A DNA stretch of 64,000 bases from Chamaecyparis obtusa (GCA_027943335.1 BSBK01000967.1:407001-471000), one strand, 5' to 3'. Shown: positions 34,100-45,646, counted from the stretch's first letter. Numbers and translations are program-made. Notes: a model not told the origin generated them from the sequence alone.

Positions 34100-36093
34100 T
34101 ACCTATATTTTTTTACAACCCATCTAATGAATAAATGGTACCTCAGTAAAAGTGCCACGATGTCCTTCAGCTTGTGGTGTCAATGTCGAGGGTCCAACAT
34201 TAAACTAATGCACATGTATGGTAAGTTATAAGACAACCATTCATATATAATGTACTACTCACATGTAATAATTATAATGCTTTATTACATATATATCTGT
34301 CAACTTGGTGAAGTCGTGGCAAATTCAGGTGAAGGAATGTGACCACTGGCATAAACACTTTGACTCTGGATTTTGATCATAATTTTTTTACTAATTTAGT
34401 TATTCATTCATTTATTAATTAAATATAATCAAGTAAATCAAATTAACATGCATAATAAGATACCTCTGCGAAAGCACCTTGATGTCCTTCACTTTGTGGC
34501 GTGAACATCGAGGGTCCAACAGTAAAATAATGCACATACACAATAAGTTATGAGACAACCATTCATATAATTACATACTCACATGTAGTTTAATTATAGT
34601 GCTTTATTAGATACATACTTGTGGACTTGACGATGTGGTGCAAAAGGGGGCTGGGGGAACATTACCACTACCACCGACACTCATACCCTAAATTTTGATT
34701 ATAATCATTAGATACTAATTTAGTTATTCATTCATATATAAATTAAATATAATCAAATAAATTAAATTAACTTGCAACTATTTACCTATGTATCACTATC
34801 AATTTCAATTGTCGTATTGAGAAAACCATCAATCATCATTCCATCATCATCTCCCTATTTGTCAACATTACCATATGTGCACAGGAAATCACATGACTAA
34901 CATATATGGCCCCTCAAAGACTTACCATGCTCACCCTCAACTAAAGGAGTGACACACTATATGAGAGTTTGTGTTAGAGCACTAATCGTGCCTAGTGTGT
35001 CCACCTCCACATGTTCCTTCACAATGGAAGGAATACTAACATGCTCGACATATGGCTTGTTAGTGGGCACCCTAGGTGCTTTAGGGTCACGATGTCCCTC
35101 AAGTTTATCAAATGATGGTCCCTACCTCTACCTTGAGATTTTAGAAAGTCAAAATAATTTGGCATTTTCTTGAGGATAAACTTGCAATAGAAAATCTTCA
35201 AGAAATATAGTGGAACCTTGTGATTTTTACAAGGAGGGGTATCAAAAACCATCCATCATTTGTCCCAAAAGTTATTTTTTATTTCTTCATGCATGCACCA
35301 ATGAATTAGAAACCTCCTTGTTGTATTTTTAAAAGTTTCATTCTTTTTTGGATTTACAAAGAGTTTGCAATGTCCTCTTTTGCTATTTTTTTTTCTTTTT
35401 TATGTCCTCATATGATAATTTATCTGCATAATATTGTTTTTGTTCTTCTCATTTGTTTAACCATAAATTAAGTTCCGCACTAACTGAGCCTAGGTGGGTC
35501 AAGATTAATTCTAATGATTTGGAAAGTGTTGCCCTTCCAAGATTTGTATTAATAGATTGTTTTCACCTCCTAATCAAAGATTCTAATTTAGTTTTTTCAC
35601 GTTCTATTTGGTTTATCAAAATATCTTGCATTCCAGGCAGAGGTCTCTAGATTGATGGAGGAGGTTGGGGTTCACCTTCTTCATTCATTTCTCAATGAAG
35701 AGAAACTGGAGGATTTGGTTGATGGGGATTATTCCTTCCTTGAAATTAAAAACAAAACTTATTTTAAAAGTGTAATTAAACTTAAATTTTAATAAAAGAA
35801 ACTTTGAGAACAAAATCTGATTACAAACCCAAATTAAACTTAAATTTTATTACAAAAAAGAGGCTTCTAGGCTGTAAATTTACTTACTCCTTGGAGTCCT
35901 TTGCACCCTCTTCTATGTGGTAGAGACATTTCCAATGCAATTTGATGAAGCCAAGAATAAAAATCAGCTCTAACAATGGCATGCGCCCTTCTCCAATTGA
36001 GATAACTATGTTGGCTCGTGGGTGAATGAGAGTAAATGGTATTTTAAAATGATATTTTTTTTTAATGTAAAGTTTACATAGGGCGTACACCAC
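34100..36093 (-). pseudogene. Possible multi-exon gene remnant, minus strand, unknown product
   Basis: Several minus-strand segments look like exons. At 36093-35887 a frame ends in K-D-S-K-E exactly at a GTAAGTAA donor. A region at about 35740-35450 is followed by 35252-35019, which reads C-K-F-I-L-K-K-M-P-N-Y-F-D-F-L and H-H-L-I-N-L-R-D. Two similar short exons encode G-P-S-(T/M)-(L/F)-T-P-Q with G-H-(R/Q)-G, and each ends at an AG|GTAxC donor (about 34140 and 34462). I do not recognise the product. It could be a host gene, a captured gene inside a transposon, or chance. In-frame stops are present in the middle segment. Confidence 0.3.
34140..34760. repeat. 320-bp tandem duplication with exon-like core
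   Basis: The block from GTGCCACGATGTCCTTCAG through ATTCATTCATTTATTAATTAA recurs about 320 bp to the right (GCACCTTGATGTCCTTCACT onward). Exon-like parts are better conserved than the AT-rich parts between them. Confidence 0.75.
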
Positions 36094-37655
36094 ATAGGGT
36101 ACATGCCCTATGGTTTGAATTGCCCAAGCCTAAGGTTTAGGCATCCAAGCCATAGGGCATGTGCCCTATTGCTTTTGGTGGAGCAAAAAAACAACATTGG
36201 CACCTTTTTGGTCCCCCATCTTTATGCACTTATCCTCTATTGATAATATTTGATCTTTTAAATATGTGGTTTTAAGGGGAACAATGTTCCTTGTAGCTTA
36301 AAACCCTAAACATTATTAACTTGTAAATAGACATGCAAAAAAAAAGACAAAATACCTCAAAGAAATGTGTCTCCCGAAATGCAACAATAGTAGGCATTTT
36401 TATAGGGCAAAAAATCTTCTTCCATACAAGAAAACATTACAAACAAAACATAAATTTACAATTGAAGTGCAAATGGAGAGACACAACAAATCCTAAATTT
36501 AAAAACAAAAAATATTCATGCAGGAAGAGACACAAGGATTCAGTAAATCTTCACGCAGGGAGAGACCCAATAAACTATAGACTGGTTGATGTAATATTCA
36601 TTAAACATTTCTAGTAGAAGTGCAAATGAAGATGAAACCCTAATAGAAATGCTTTATAATAGCAAAACAAAATGCATAGGACCTTGACAATATTGCAGTG
36701 ACGCTTCAACAAAGGAGTAAGATTCCTTTTTAAGATGAAAGTGTATATGAACATTGTAAGTTGTGTTCATAAACACAAACATTCGAAACCCATTGTCTCG
36801 CAGAGGGACACAACAACAATGTTACTACCATTTACCTTGCAAAAAAACCAAAACGAGTGCACATAAAATGGTTTGAAAGGACACAACGTGAATGGGTGAC
36901 CTTAGTGAGGAAATATTCCTCACTTGTGTTGAAGACAAACCAAAAGAATTTGTCATCGTTCACATCGTTGCATGTGGCCTCCACACCACCTGCAACCGAA
37001 ATGGAGGACATGCATCATGCCGAATATGTAATACGACCTTGCAAAATAAACAAAAACCCATTATAATACCTGCAATCACCTTGTGTTTCATGGTGACAAA
37101 GAGGGTTAGTAATGGTTGCATGATATTGTTGCAGGGGCCATGACCGAATGCGTTTTGGTCCCAAAACTAGCAAGAATTCCAGAAAGGTGGGATAGAATGG
37201 AAGGAGTCGGGCACAATGAATTCAAAAGACATCAAAATAGCCAACTCATCAGGTGGAAGTAAAGAGAGGTGACGCGTAGTAGGTGTCGACAAGAAATAAT
37301 GGAAGTGATGTTAGTGGATTGGGTGGCCATGTTCTCGAATGCAATTTGGCCACCCTCTCCACTTCGAACATTAGGGTGCTCATGTTTTGGCTGTGGGCCT
37401 GCGCACGTCCTCATCGATAGTATGAAAGAAGTGTAATTACACATGTTGGACGGAGATGGTCCGATAACGTAGCAATTTGGCAAGTCATGCACCAAAATTT
37501 TGATGTTTGGTTGCCAACTCAGCATCCTCGATGGTAAGATATTTGACTTGACCTCTGGGTCCACATGATGACCCATGTGGACCCTCAACTTAGGGTGTGC
37601 ACATTCTAAATCCTTTCCCCTATAGATGTTTGTTAAAGAAACAAACCTCACTTCT
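36094..37655. other. Intergenic region upstream of copy 2
   Basis: 36094-36300 carries a local repeat of CATAGGGCATGTGCCCTAT-like sequence. A 31-bp block at 36203-36233 recurs inverted at 45913-45943. A 148-codon minus-strand frame at 37232-37678 has no family resemblance and is not called. Confidence 0.35.
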
Positions 37656-37743
37656 TCGGTTAGATTGTCTACTTTCAATTATTTTCCCAATAAATGAACA
37701 AATAATGAGGTTTAAACGAAATTAGGGATGGGCATGCATCCTC

Positions 37744-37750
37744 TATAAAT
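37744..37750 (+). promoter_or_regulatory. TATA box of W-D-C-G-S gene copy 2
   Basis: TATAAAT in CTCTATAAATG, about 220 bp before the first candidate ATG. The aligned position in copy 1 reads CTCCATAATC, so the box is lost there. Confidence 0.55.
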
Positions 37751-37932
37751 GATGGATCGTGAAGGAAGCTGTAAACAGCCATTGGGCATTAAAGTCTCCT
37801 GCTACTTAGTGTACCAAACTCAAGGGATGTATATTATAGACACCCACGGGGAGAATAAACTGACACTGAAACAAACGATAACGTGGAGAAACAGCATCCT
37901 CTTCCATCTCTTTCCATTTTCCCCTTTATCAT

Positions 37933-38195
37933 ATGCGTTCTCAAACACAACTCAAAGACAGTCTATGGCTCACCATCTCAATTTGCACCGCAGAAGAGCC
38001 AGTGCAGATGGAGCTCATCATCAACAGCACAATCCCCACCGCAGGCGAGCCAGTGCAGACGCGCTTCATCATGCTGCGTTATGCGTTCTCAAACACAACT
38101 CAAAGACAGTCCTCTGTTCTACGGGCCAGCACCCTTCTGCTGCTTTTATCTATCAAAAAATCAAAGACAGTCTATGGCTCACCAGCTCAATTTGC
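37933..38195 (+). repeat. Duplicated 5' gene module, about 210 bp
   Basis: TATGCGTTCTCAAACACAAC plus TCAAAGACAG and the N-terminal coding block (ATGGCTCACCA onward) occur at 37933 and again from 38081 and 38161. The first ATG (37965) opens a 110-codon frame in a different phase that overlaps the main start at 38174. Confidence 0.8.
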
Positions 38196-38734
38196 ACCGC
38201 AGAAGAGCCAGTGCAGATGGAGCTCATCATCAACAGCACAATCCCCACCGCAGGCGAGCTAGTGCAGACGCGCTTCATATTGCCTCTCTCGAGTTGAAAC
38301 AGAAGGACAAGCCTGTGTGGGACTGTGGGAGTTTTCTCTATGATTCCTACGAAGTCTTCACTTTTACTCAGTATCTTCAACGCGCAATTGCAGCGGAGGA
38401 ATCGTCACTGCCATCACCTTCTATTATCAAAGATGGGCTTGCTCGGAGCTATTCAATGCCCCACTTTGCACCCACTTCTCAATTGTACAAAACAGTTGTA
38501 AAGGAAGATGAGCTCATGGAAGAGGTTGATTTCTCTAATCACTCTAAAATTGAGCCGCTCCGTTGGAAGAGACCGAGCAGACTGGGAGTTCCCAAATTTG
38601 TTCAACGGCTCTTTACTAGATTGGCAAGAGGCTTTACTAAGTCCAGAACTGGTAGGAAACAGGATGATTTACATTGTAAGGCCGGCAGGACACCATTTGA
38701 GCGGATCCTCTATACAGCCGCTCATTACTGCTAG
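38174..38734 (+). CDS. W-D-C-G-S motif plant protein, copy 2
   Basis: 186 residues, uninterrupted. The start at 38174 is chosen because it aligns with copy 1. The N-terminus has two H-R-R-R-A-S-A-D repeats separated by His/Gln residues. W-D-C-G-S-F-L-Y-D-S-Y-E lies at about residues 51-62, Y-S-M-P-H-F at about 96, and a strongly basic tail with P-K-F-V-Q-R-L-F-T-R-L and repeated Arg/Lys at about 136-170. From memory this matches a plant-specific family of small uncharacterised proteins; no biochemical role is claimed. No signal peptide or membrane span is evident. The upstream out-of-phase ATG at 37965 could hinder translation unless transcription starts downstream of it or splicing removes it. 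Of the two copies this one looks more intact. Confidence 0.6.
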   Translation: MAHQLNLHRRRASADGAHHQQHNPHRRRASADALHIASLELKQKDKPVWDCGSFLYDSYEVFTFTQYLQRAIAAEESSLPSPSIIKDGLARSYSMPHFAPTSQLYKTVVKEDELMEEVDFSNHSKIEPLRWKRPSRLGVPKFVQRLFTRLARGFTKSRTGRKQDDLHCKAGRTPFERILYTAAHYC

Positions 38735-38761
38735 AATTTCTGCTTTGGAACAGTTAAATAA

Positions 38762-39198
38762 GTTGTTAATGAAGCCACTCTCGTGGACGAAGGGGGCAAC
38801 TTGTATCAACTTTGAGCGAAATCTGCTCCTGCTAATCCGACTTTAGTGCCTGTTCAACTCTGCAATCATTCAATTAAATGTGTTCCATAGTTGTATACGG
38901 ATTTGCTTGCTGTATAATTAGGTTATTCGATTGAATAGTCTTATCGTCTGTAAATCTCTCGTTTCCCATTTGGAACTGATTTTGGCATAGGTTGTTAATG
39001 AAGCCACTCTCGTGGACGAAGGGGGCAACTTGTATCAACTTTGAGCGAAATCTGCTCCTGCTAATCCGACTTTAGTGCCTGTTCAACTCTGCAATCATTC
39101 AATTAAATGTGTTCCATAGTTGTATATGGATTTGCTTGCTGTATAATTAGGTTATTCGATTGAATAGTCTTATCGTCTGTAAATCTCTCGTTTCCCAA
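38762..39198 (+). repeat. Tandem duplication of the 3' flank of copy 2
   Basis: The block from GTTGTTAATGAAGCCACTCT to AAATCTCTCGTTTCCCA is present at about 38763-38968 and 38991-39197, nearly identical. Copy 1 has it once. The second unit includes TTTGGAACTGATTTTGGCAT, which copy 1 has ahead of its single block. Confidence 0.9.
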
Positions 39199-39460
39199 AT
39201 AAGAGATAAGGATGACCAGATCACAGCGGATCCCACCGCGGCTGTATATTCAATTTCATATAGAATTTGCTGGTAGTAAAGTATGATTTCGAACGTTACG
39301 GGGCACCAACGGATGATTTGAACATGGATGTGATGTAATGTTATACTTATTGTCCATGTGGCCCAAGGTGTGAAGCTCATTTTCACATCATTGTACATCT
39401 TTGATAATAAATTATAAAAGGAAAAATATATTTTTATAAGGAGATACGAACATGCGTTTG

Positions 39461-39811
39461 TTACTTCTTGTGGAGCATCTATTTGATGCAACTTTCTGTT
39501 TGTTTGGGTCAATTATATCATGGCTTGGTTTTTTTTTCAATATCTATATAGTTCTAACATATTTAAAGATTTTAATAATTTAGTAAAAAATATTTATTTT
39601 GAATCTTAGTGGCCCAAAGTGGCAAGTGGGATTAAAGAAAACCTAATAATAAATCTCACAAGATCTAAGAAATCTTGTAGTAATCTAATCATCATTAAGA
39701 TAGATAGTACAAAAATCATCAAAGATGCATGGGTAGGCAATTGTACCTAATAGAGGTTGAGCGCTATTGAAAACAAATGCTCATTGTTTATTTTGTGCAT
39801 ATTAAGTGCAA
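39461..39811. other. Short gap, no gene
   Basis: Nothing recognised between the duplicated segment and the LTR element. Confidence 0.4.
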
Positions 39812-39816
39812 TTCTT
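39812..39816. repeat. TSD of the small LTR element, left
   Basis: TTCTT, repeated at 45863-45867. Confidence 0.75.
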
Positions 39817-40017
39817 TGAGAGAGCAAAATCCATGAACGATATATTTATTCAATTCAACCAAAGTGCCTTTAAAAGGAGCTACAAGAAGCACAAACTACC
39901 AATGGTAGTAACAGATACACATGTAGTTGTATAACCATATAAACACAAAAACAAGGTGATAGTTTTATTAATTTAAAAATAAAAACTAAAACCTATTAGT
40001 AATGTAATATGCCAATA
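39817..40017 (-). repeat. 3' LTR, 201 bp
   Basis: Pair of 45660-45862. Confidence 0.8.
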
Positions 40018-40031
40018 TTCCCCTCCTCATT
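40018..40031 (-). promoter_or_regulatory. Polypurine tract of the small LTR element
   Basis: AATGAGGAGGGGAA read on the minus strand, directly before the 3' LTR. Confidence 0.7.
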
Positions 40032-41325
40032 ACATTAATCTAAACAAGAGTAGAACATTGCAAGGGTTTTGAACCCAATCCTTTTAGAGACTTTGATGAA
40101 GCATCTTCACCAATCCTCCCCGCTCACTCAAGAAACAACAAATTGACTGCATTAGTGGATCTCCTAACCGTAAAACCTGAAACTATTTACACAACATGAG
40201 TGTTCCCACCTCCCATGGACAATGAGACACATTTCCTATGAAATTTCAATCTCCTCTGAGTGTGCCTAATGCCTCTAGTACTGCATATGAAATGTCTTTG
40301 GAAGCCAACATCTCCTCCAAGTATGTCGAACACCTCCTCAAGTGCAGTGGAAACAAAATATCCTATGTTGCACAAATGACCAATCATATGGTGCACATGA
40401 GACACCTTTCCTTTGAAAGTCCACATATCCTCAAAGTGTGTCTAACACCTCCTCAAGTGATCGAAAAATTATTAATCAAATCTTGCCCCCCTTTCTCCTC
40501 GAAGGGACAACCATGATGCCAAATCCCCTCTTATCTTCAAGGACACAAATATGTCAAGCCCCCTCTTTTCTTCATGGAGAAATTTGGCAACTCCCCACTT
40601 TTTAAGGACATAAATACGTCACTCCTCATGCATTGAATCATCAATGAGTGAGAAGTTATCTCAGGATGATAGAAAACCTCCTACCTCTGTTTCCTCCAAC
40701 CTCCTATATGATTTTGTTACTCTTTATCTATACTATGATTCTTGTAATCCTTTGAATGCATTGTTATGTGTGACAAAGATGGCTTCAATAACACAAGAAA
40801 TATTTGACATACGTACAAATATGACAATATTATCTTCAAACAAATCATGGACAATGATGGGCCCATATTCCTTATTTCTATAAATACAAAACACACTCCT
40901 TATCTCACTGCAAATTTGATTGTGCTTTTCTTTGTGCCTTTGTAACTATTCCATTTTAAAAAAAAAACTTTACACCATTAGCCCAAATTAGATTCACAAC
41001 TAACACATTGCAAAGCTAGAGCGAACAACACATTTAGGATAATAGTGAAAACAATGAGTGCTCCGATAGCTTTTCAATACTAGAGGCTATTCTTGAAAGG
41101 ACAATTCTCACGCCAATATTCACCTGTGGTTGAAAATGGATGTTGCTTTCTATTTTTTTGTTTGAAGTTAATAGACATTTTCTACATGGTTTCAAATCTA
41201 ATCCAGTTTCAACTTTATCAAAAAAAAAAATTCCTTACAACTCCTAGATCTCGATATTGATTTTCATTACGAAAAGAAAATGAAGAACTCCAATTCTTAA
41301 TTTATTTTCCAATCTAAATCAATAG
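40032..41325 (-). other. Interior of the small LTR element, left part
   Basis: No retrotransposon domain is readable. Read leftward, CTTGAGGAGGTGTT occurs twice (about 40445-40460 and 40330-40345), suggesting an internal duplication of about 115 bp. Confidence 0.45.
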
Positions 41326-41336
41326 TTTAAGAAAAC
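41326..41336. repeat. TSD of nested LINE, left
   Basis: TTTAAGAAAAC, matching TTTAAGAAAAAC at 45042-45053. Confidence 0.65.
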
Positions 41337-42968
41337 ATGAAATGGGGGGATTTGGGGGTTCGTCCGATAAGGGTGGTTAATAGTTTTTTACTAGCCAAAC
41401 AAATTTGGCGGATCTATGGTGAGCAGAAGGAATGGAGCCAAATCATCCTTAAGAACCTCTTCCCTTTCACCGACATTGTGGATTTTATGAAGTCGGATAT
41501 TAGGATTAATGGTTCTACTATTTGGAACAATATCCATCAAGCTAAAATTATTTCTCTCATGGGGGTGAAGTGGTTGTTGGGTAATGGTGACAATATTAAG
41601 TTTTGGGAGGATAGTTGACTTCAGAATTCTCTGCTCACCTCTACCCTTAATATTCACCCTCTCATTGAAGAATGTAACAGGAGATTTGGTCCATGGGTTT
41701 TTAATTATTGGAGAAATCAATCATGGGTTAATCTGGCGATGGTGGATGACAACGGTAAACCTTTTATACTGGATCTCAATGTGCAGAAACTTGAGCTAGG
41801 GGTCGAGGATGCTTTGATTTGGGCTACTCATCCCTCTGCATCCTATACGGTTGCCTCAACTACAACCCTTCTTTTGGACCAGTTGGACCTCCCCCCTTCT
41901 GGGCTAAGGTTTGGGATATGAGATTGATACCTAAAATTAACTTTTTTTATTGGCTAGTTTTGCAGAATAAGATTCTTACATTGGATAATCTCCAAAAGAG
42001 GGGGATGATGTTGCTTAACCATTGCTTCCTCTATTTGAAGGAGGAAACTGCTTTTCATATTTCTGTATCCTGTCCTTATTCATGGGAAGTTTGGAATTTG
42101 GTTCTAAGCATTTGGAATCAACAATGGGTTTTCTCTGGCTACATGCAGGATGTTTTTATCCAATGGAGAAATGCGGATATGGGTATTGATAGAAATCTCT
42201 AGAATATTATTGCTTCGCATGTCATTTGGAAAATATGGAGAGAGCACAATGATAGGGTGTTCAGAAACACCTCTCAGCCCCCTTCTGTGGTGGCAGAGAA
42301 AATACAAATAAGTATCCAAGAGAATTGCGAGGCTTCAATGGGTAAGAAGCTGGATTTTTTTTGTTGGTTTCAACCCTACCAAGGTCTCCAATGCCTCCAA
42401 GTCATCACGGGAAAATACTTTATGGTTTTCTCCCCCCAAAGGATGGATCAAAGTTAATTTTGATGGGGCCTCTAAGGGAAACATAGGTCCTTCTCGATGT
42501 GGCAGGATGATTAGGGATGATGAGGCTAACTGTATTGCTATTGTAGCCTTCCCCATTGGTATACAATCTAACCACGTGGTGGAAGTGATGGGTCTCCTTC
42601 AGACATTAAAATTTATTGATTTAGCTAAGTGTAATAAAGTCTGGATCAAGGGGGATTCGATGAACATTTTAGATTGCATCAAGCGTAAATCTAAACCTAC
42701 ATGGACAATTAGAGATTTTAATAAAGATTCTCTTGAAATTATTAATACTTGACAAGAAGTACTTTTTTTACATGTGTATCATGAGGCCAATGGGACGACT
42801 GATGCCTTGGCTAACTTGGATGTCAAATTGGATGGAGTTATGACTTGGCAAGGAGGCTGTAAACTTAATACCGATTTGAAAGCTAAGGTGGCGGATGATA
42901 ATATTCATAGTAGGAGGGCTGATTTGGAGTATCTCCATAGAAATAATGACAAGACAACTATTCAATAA
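41337..42968 (+). pseudogene. LINE ORF2 C-terminal part: RT end, zinc-binding and RNase H
   Basis: Readable in order: L-A-K-Q-I-W-R-I-Y and W-L-L-G-N-G-D-N-I-K-F-W-E-D (end of RT, 41337-41618); W-A-T-H-P-S-A-S-Y-T-V and P-K-I-N-F-F-Y-W-L-V-L-Q-N-K (zf-RVT, 41800-42100); then a ribonuclease HI domain at about 42450-42860. In RNase H the catalytic set is visible: N-F-D-G-A-S, V-E-V-M-G-L-L, K-G-D-S-M-N-I-L, and the final Asp in H-E-A-N-G-T-T-D-A-L-A. Stops and frameshifts break the frame, including after E-D-S, after N-T at 42752 and between zinc and RNase H parts. The protein would reverse-transcribe LINE RNA at a nicked target site; this copy lacks the endonuclease and most of RT. Confidence 0.8.
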
Positions 42969-43128
42969 GGGTTACTATATCATTATGGAAATTTTTGGCT
43001 TTCCCAAGAATGATAGGAGAGGACATGAGCTTTTTAGAGTGATGACAGGTTTTACCTTTATCATTTTTTTCATCTTGTCCAAGTCTCTTTCTGTGTATCC
43101 TTGTTGGTCTATTTCTGTTGCCTAGAGG

Positions 43129-44802
43129 ATGGGTGGGGAGTTGAATCATCGTTAACCAAAGAATTGTAAGAGGTGGAAGGAAGAGAAGGAGGTCTGGGAA
43201 AAGCTATGAAAAGGAGGGCTTACTCCTTTCATGGAGAAACTGCATGGTTTTAATGAAGGGGTAACCAAGATTTTTGTTGACAGTTGGAAGGATGTCACTA
43301 TTAGTATTGGGGGGATGAATGCCAAGATTACTAAGGACCTCATTGCTGAGGTTTCAGGCCTTAGCTCGAAAGGGATGAATTTTTTTAGGGACAAGGTCTC
43401 CTACAATTCCATTCACCATTTCCCTAAGGACGAAGAGGAAGCTAGTAATTTGGTCAAGGATGATGGGGGGTGCTATGATTTCATGAGCTTCAAGGAGATC
43501 TGGTCCAAGGTGATGGTGGCTATTATGGAGTACATAAACTTTGATTGGAGGTATAAATAGGCCCATTCTTATCACTTTATCCTTCTCTGTCACTTTAGGC
43601 ATAAGGTTAGTGTTTCTTTTCCCTATTATTTTCTTACCACTTTGTGGCATAGTATTGTTGGGCATTAAAAAAAGAGAGTAAACCGATTCTGCATGAGGGG
43701 CTTATCCTACTAATTGTTGAGCATGTTAAGAAGAATACGACTCTTAGCCCTACTCCTCCCCAAATTTTGGGTCGTGGGTCTACCATTAGCTTGGTCAAAA
43801 AAGGTAGGGAGGATGAGGTTAAGGAGGGATCATCTTCTAAAAAATTGAAAATAAAAGTGGCATGGTCGAGACTAAGTCGGAGGGGGTTAGTGTTGGGAGT
43901 TTCTCAGATTTTAAAGGGAATTGTCTGAAAAAACCTAAGGACAATAGCAATGACTCTCACTCTTGTACTAGTAGTGAAATGGAATCAGAGGGGATTAAAA
44001 ATATTGAGATTATTTTGGACATGGTTGATCAGAATGATCCTGGGGGTTAGAAAGTCCCTATCCTGGTTGACTATGTCAATTCGGTGGACCATGGTGTCTC
44101 CATTTCTTTGAACAATGAAGCCACCACTAAGGAGATGTCGGAGAAAAAGGATAAAGATGTGAGAGGTGATGAGACCCCTCTAGAGAAGGATATTTCATCC
44201 TCCTCCAGAACTATCCCTTTCCTAAAGACTTTTGATATGCAGGAGAGAAACGTCCAGCTCCTCAAGGAACATTTGAAGGACAAAATTGACCCTCCTTTTG
44301 GCATTTTGTAAATGACCAAAACCATGTCCATGTATTCCTTCTGACTATTTAAATGGTTTTTTCATGAGATCAAAACCCCAAGTCTCAACCTTAGATCCCT
44401 TTTTGCCAAAGTGGACAATATTTAGGAGAGGTTGGATTCTGGGTTTGACTAGATGATCAAAGCTGGGGAGCACAGGGATGATGTGAAGATGGGCTTGCTA
44501 TAGAATAAGGTCGATATGATGGAGGCCACTCTCAAGAAGATTCTGATGGATAGAAACCAATTTGTGGATACTGTGGTTGACTGCATAAATAACATCAAGA
44601 AGGAGTGGAATGTTGGGTCCCCTGTTAAAATTGATGATACCAATGATGACGAGGATTTGAATGGTCCTAGAAAGCATACCAGATCGTCAAAGAAGAACAA
44701 GATCTAGGAGAGGATTCTAGAGCTCTTGGAACTCAATGCAGCCATCACTAAAATGTCCAAGGCTAAAAAAGATATGGAGGAAACTCTGCTGGAGTATGCC
44801 TA
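43129..44802 (+). pseudogene. Third LINE frame, unknown coiled-coil-like protein
   Basis: Downstream of the ORF2 stop a frame of about 558 codons begins at ATG 43129 and can be followed to TAG at about 44800 with one frameshift (between 43560 and 43862) and several stops. The first 140 residues look globular: K-L-H-G-F-N-E-G-V, D-S-W-K-D-V, and G-L-S-S-K-G-M-N-F-F-R-D-K. The middle is Ser/Lys/Glu-rich and low-complexity. The last third is Lys/Glu-rich and probably helical, with R-K-H-T-R-S-S-K-K-N-K before a final helical stretch. It lacks Cys knuckles and an RRM-like motif, so it is not the usual LINE ORF1. The 8752-9544 copy has a related C-terminal third. I do not know its function. Confidence 0.5.
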
Positions 44803-44990
44803 GTTCCTATATTTTGTGTTTTCTATTTTTTCTATGTTTCTGTTGCTGGGACTCAGTTTCTGCTTACTGGTTTTGGCTAGTTTTTTATTGTTGGTTTGGG
44901 TCTGGTGGCGGGCTGGTTTTTTGGCCCTATCTCTTTTTGGTGGGTTTAATTGGTGGGTTTAATGATATATCTTTTGTAACTGACATGTAA

Positions 44991-45041
44991 GGGGTTTTGC
45001 ATCCCCATTTAAAACCTACTTTTACCAGTATTCAAAAATGC
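44991..45041 (+). other. LINE 3'-end stem-loop
   Basis: GGGG (44991-44994) pairs with CCCC (45003-45006), followed by TTTAAAACCTACTTTTAC and a short tail. Counterpart GGGTT/AACCC at 9504-9518. Such structures in LINEs can be recognised by the cognate reverse transcriptase. Confidence 0.5.
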
Positions 45042-45053
45042 TTTAAGAAAAAC
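45042..45053. repeat. TSD of nested LINE, right
   Basis: TTTAAGAAAAAC, matching 41326-41336 with one extra A. Confidence 0.65.
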
Positions 45054-45646
45054 TCACAAGATCCCATCATATGGATCTTTTATACATACACGAATTCCAT
45101 CACTATGAACTTGGATGAATGATGAGAAAAATAAGGCAACTACCTATGACTCGATTTGATGATGTTAAGGTTTCAATTTCACATAACATTACAAACCCTC
45201 ACCTGCTTGGGATCACCTTCTTACCATGCCAGACACTTTGAATACCATTTGCACCAATACCTATGGGAACAAAATGTTGGAACAAACAAGATTAGTTTCT
45301 ATTGGTTTTCATGATTAGCAACGACCACACAACTACTGGTCTATAGATTATATGAAGCCACAAATAATGAAATAATAACCATGAAATTACTGTCCCATAG
45401 ATAATATGAAGTCACAAACAATGAAATAATAGGGCACACAAGAGAAACAATAGTGCAATTATCGATTAAAAGATATAGATTATATCATTTTTGCATTAAT
45501 CTCTTTATCATTTCATAGGAAGTTTCCAAAATTAATACATGTCCCCAAAATTAGTAGGATTCCTTCCAAATGGTCATCTCAGTCTTATGAATACCTCTTC
45601 AATGTTCACAGACTTTCAAACTCATAGGAACAAGAGAAGATAGACA

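Larger units (their letters stand above)
37660..39460 (+). repeat. Segmental duplication, copy 2
   Basis: Homologous to 15600-16850. It is longer because of internal duplications at both the 5' and 3' ends of the gene and an extra block near 39210-39310. Confidence 0.85.
41337..45041 (+). mobile_element. 5'-truncated LINE with a third reading frame
   Basis: The insert lies between TTTAAGAAAA repeats inside the small LTR element. It begins within ORF2 after the reverse transcriptase palm, runs through the zinc-binding connection and RNase H domains, then holds a further long frame (43129-44802) and a T-rich 3' UTR. It ends with a stem-loop (GGGG/CCCC, 44991-45006), TTTAAAACCTACTTTTAC and a TTCAAAAATG end. 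The same 3' arrangement ends the 8752-9544 insertion, so both belong to one family. Confidence 0.7.

Noticed and set aside
37232..37678. 148-codon minus-strand frame just upstream of W-D-C-G-S gene copy 2
   Set aside because: No domain, no counterpart upstream of copy 1 and an odd composition. It overlaps the conserved promoter segment. Probably chance.
44736..44990. 84-codon frame with a hydrophobic C-terminal half, read as a membrane protein
   Set aside because: It is the T-rich 3' UTR of the LINE read in a chance frame.
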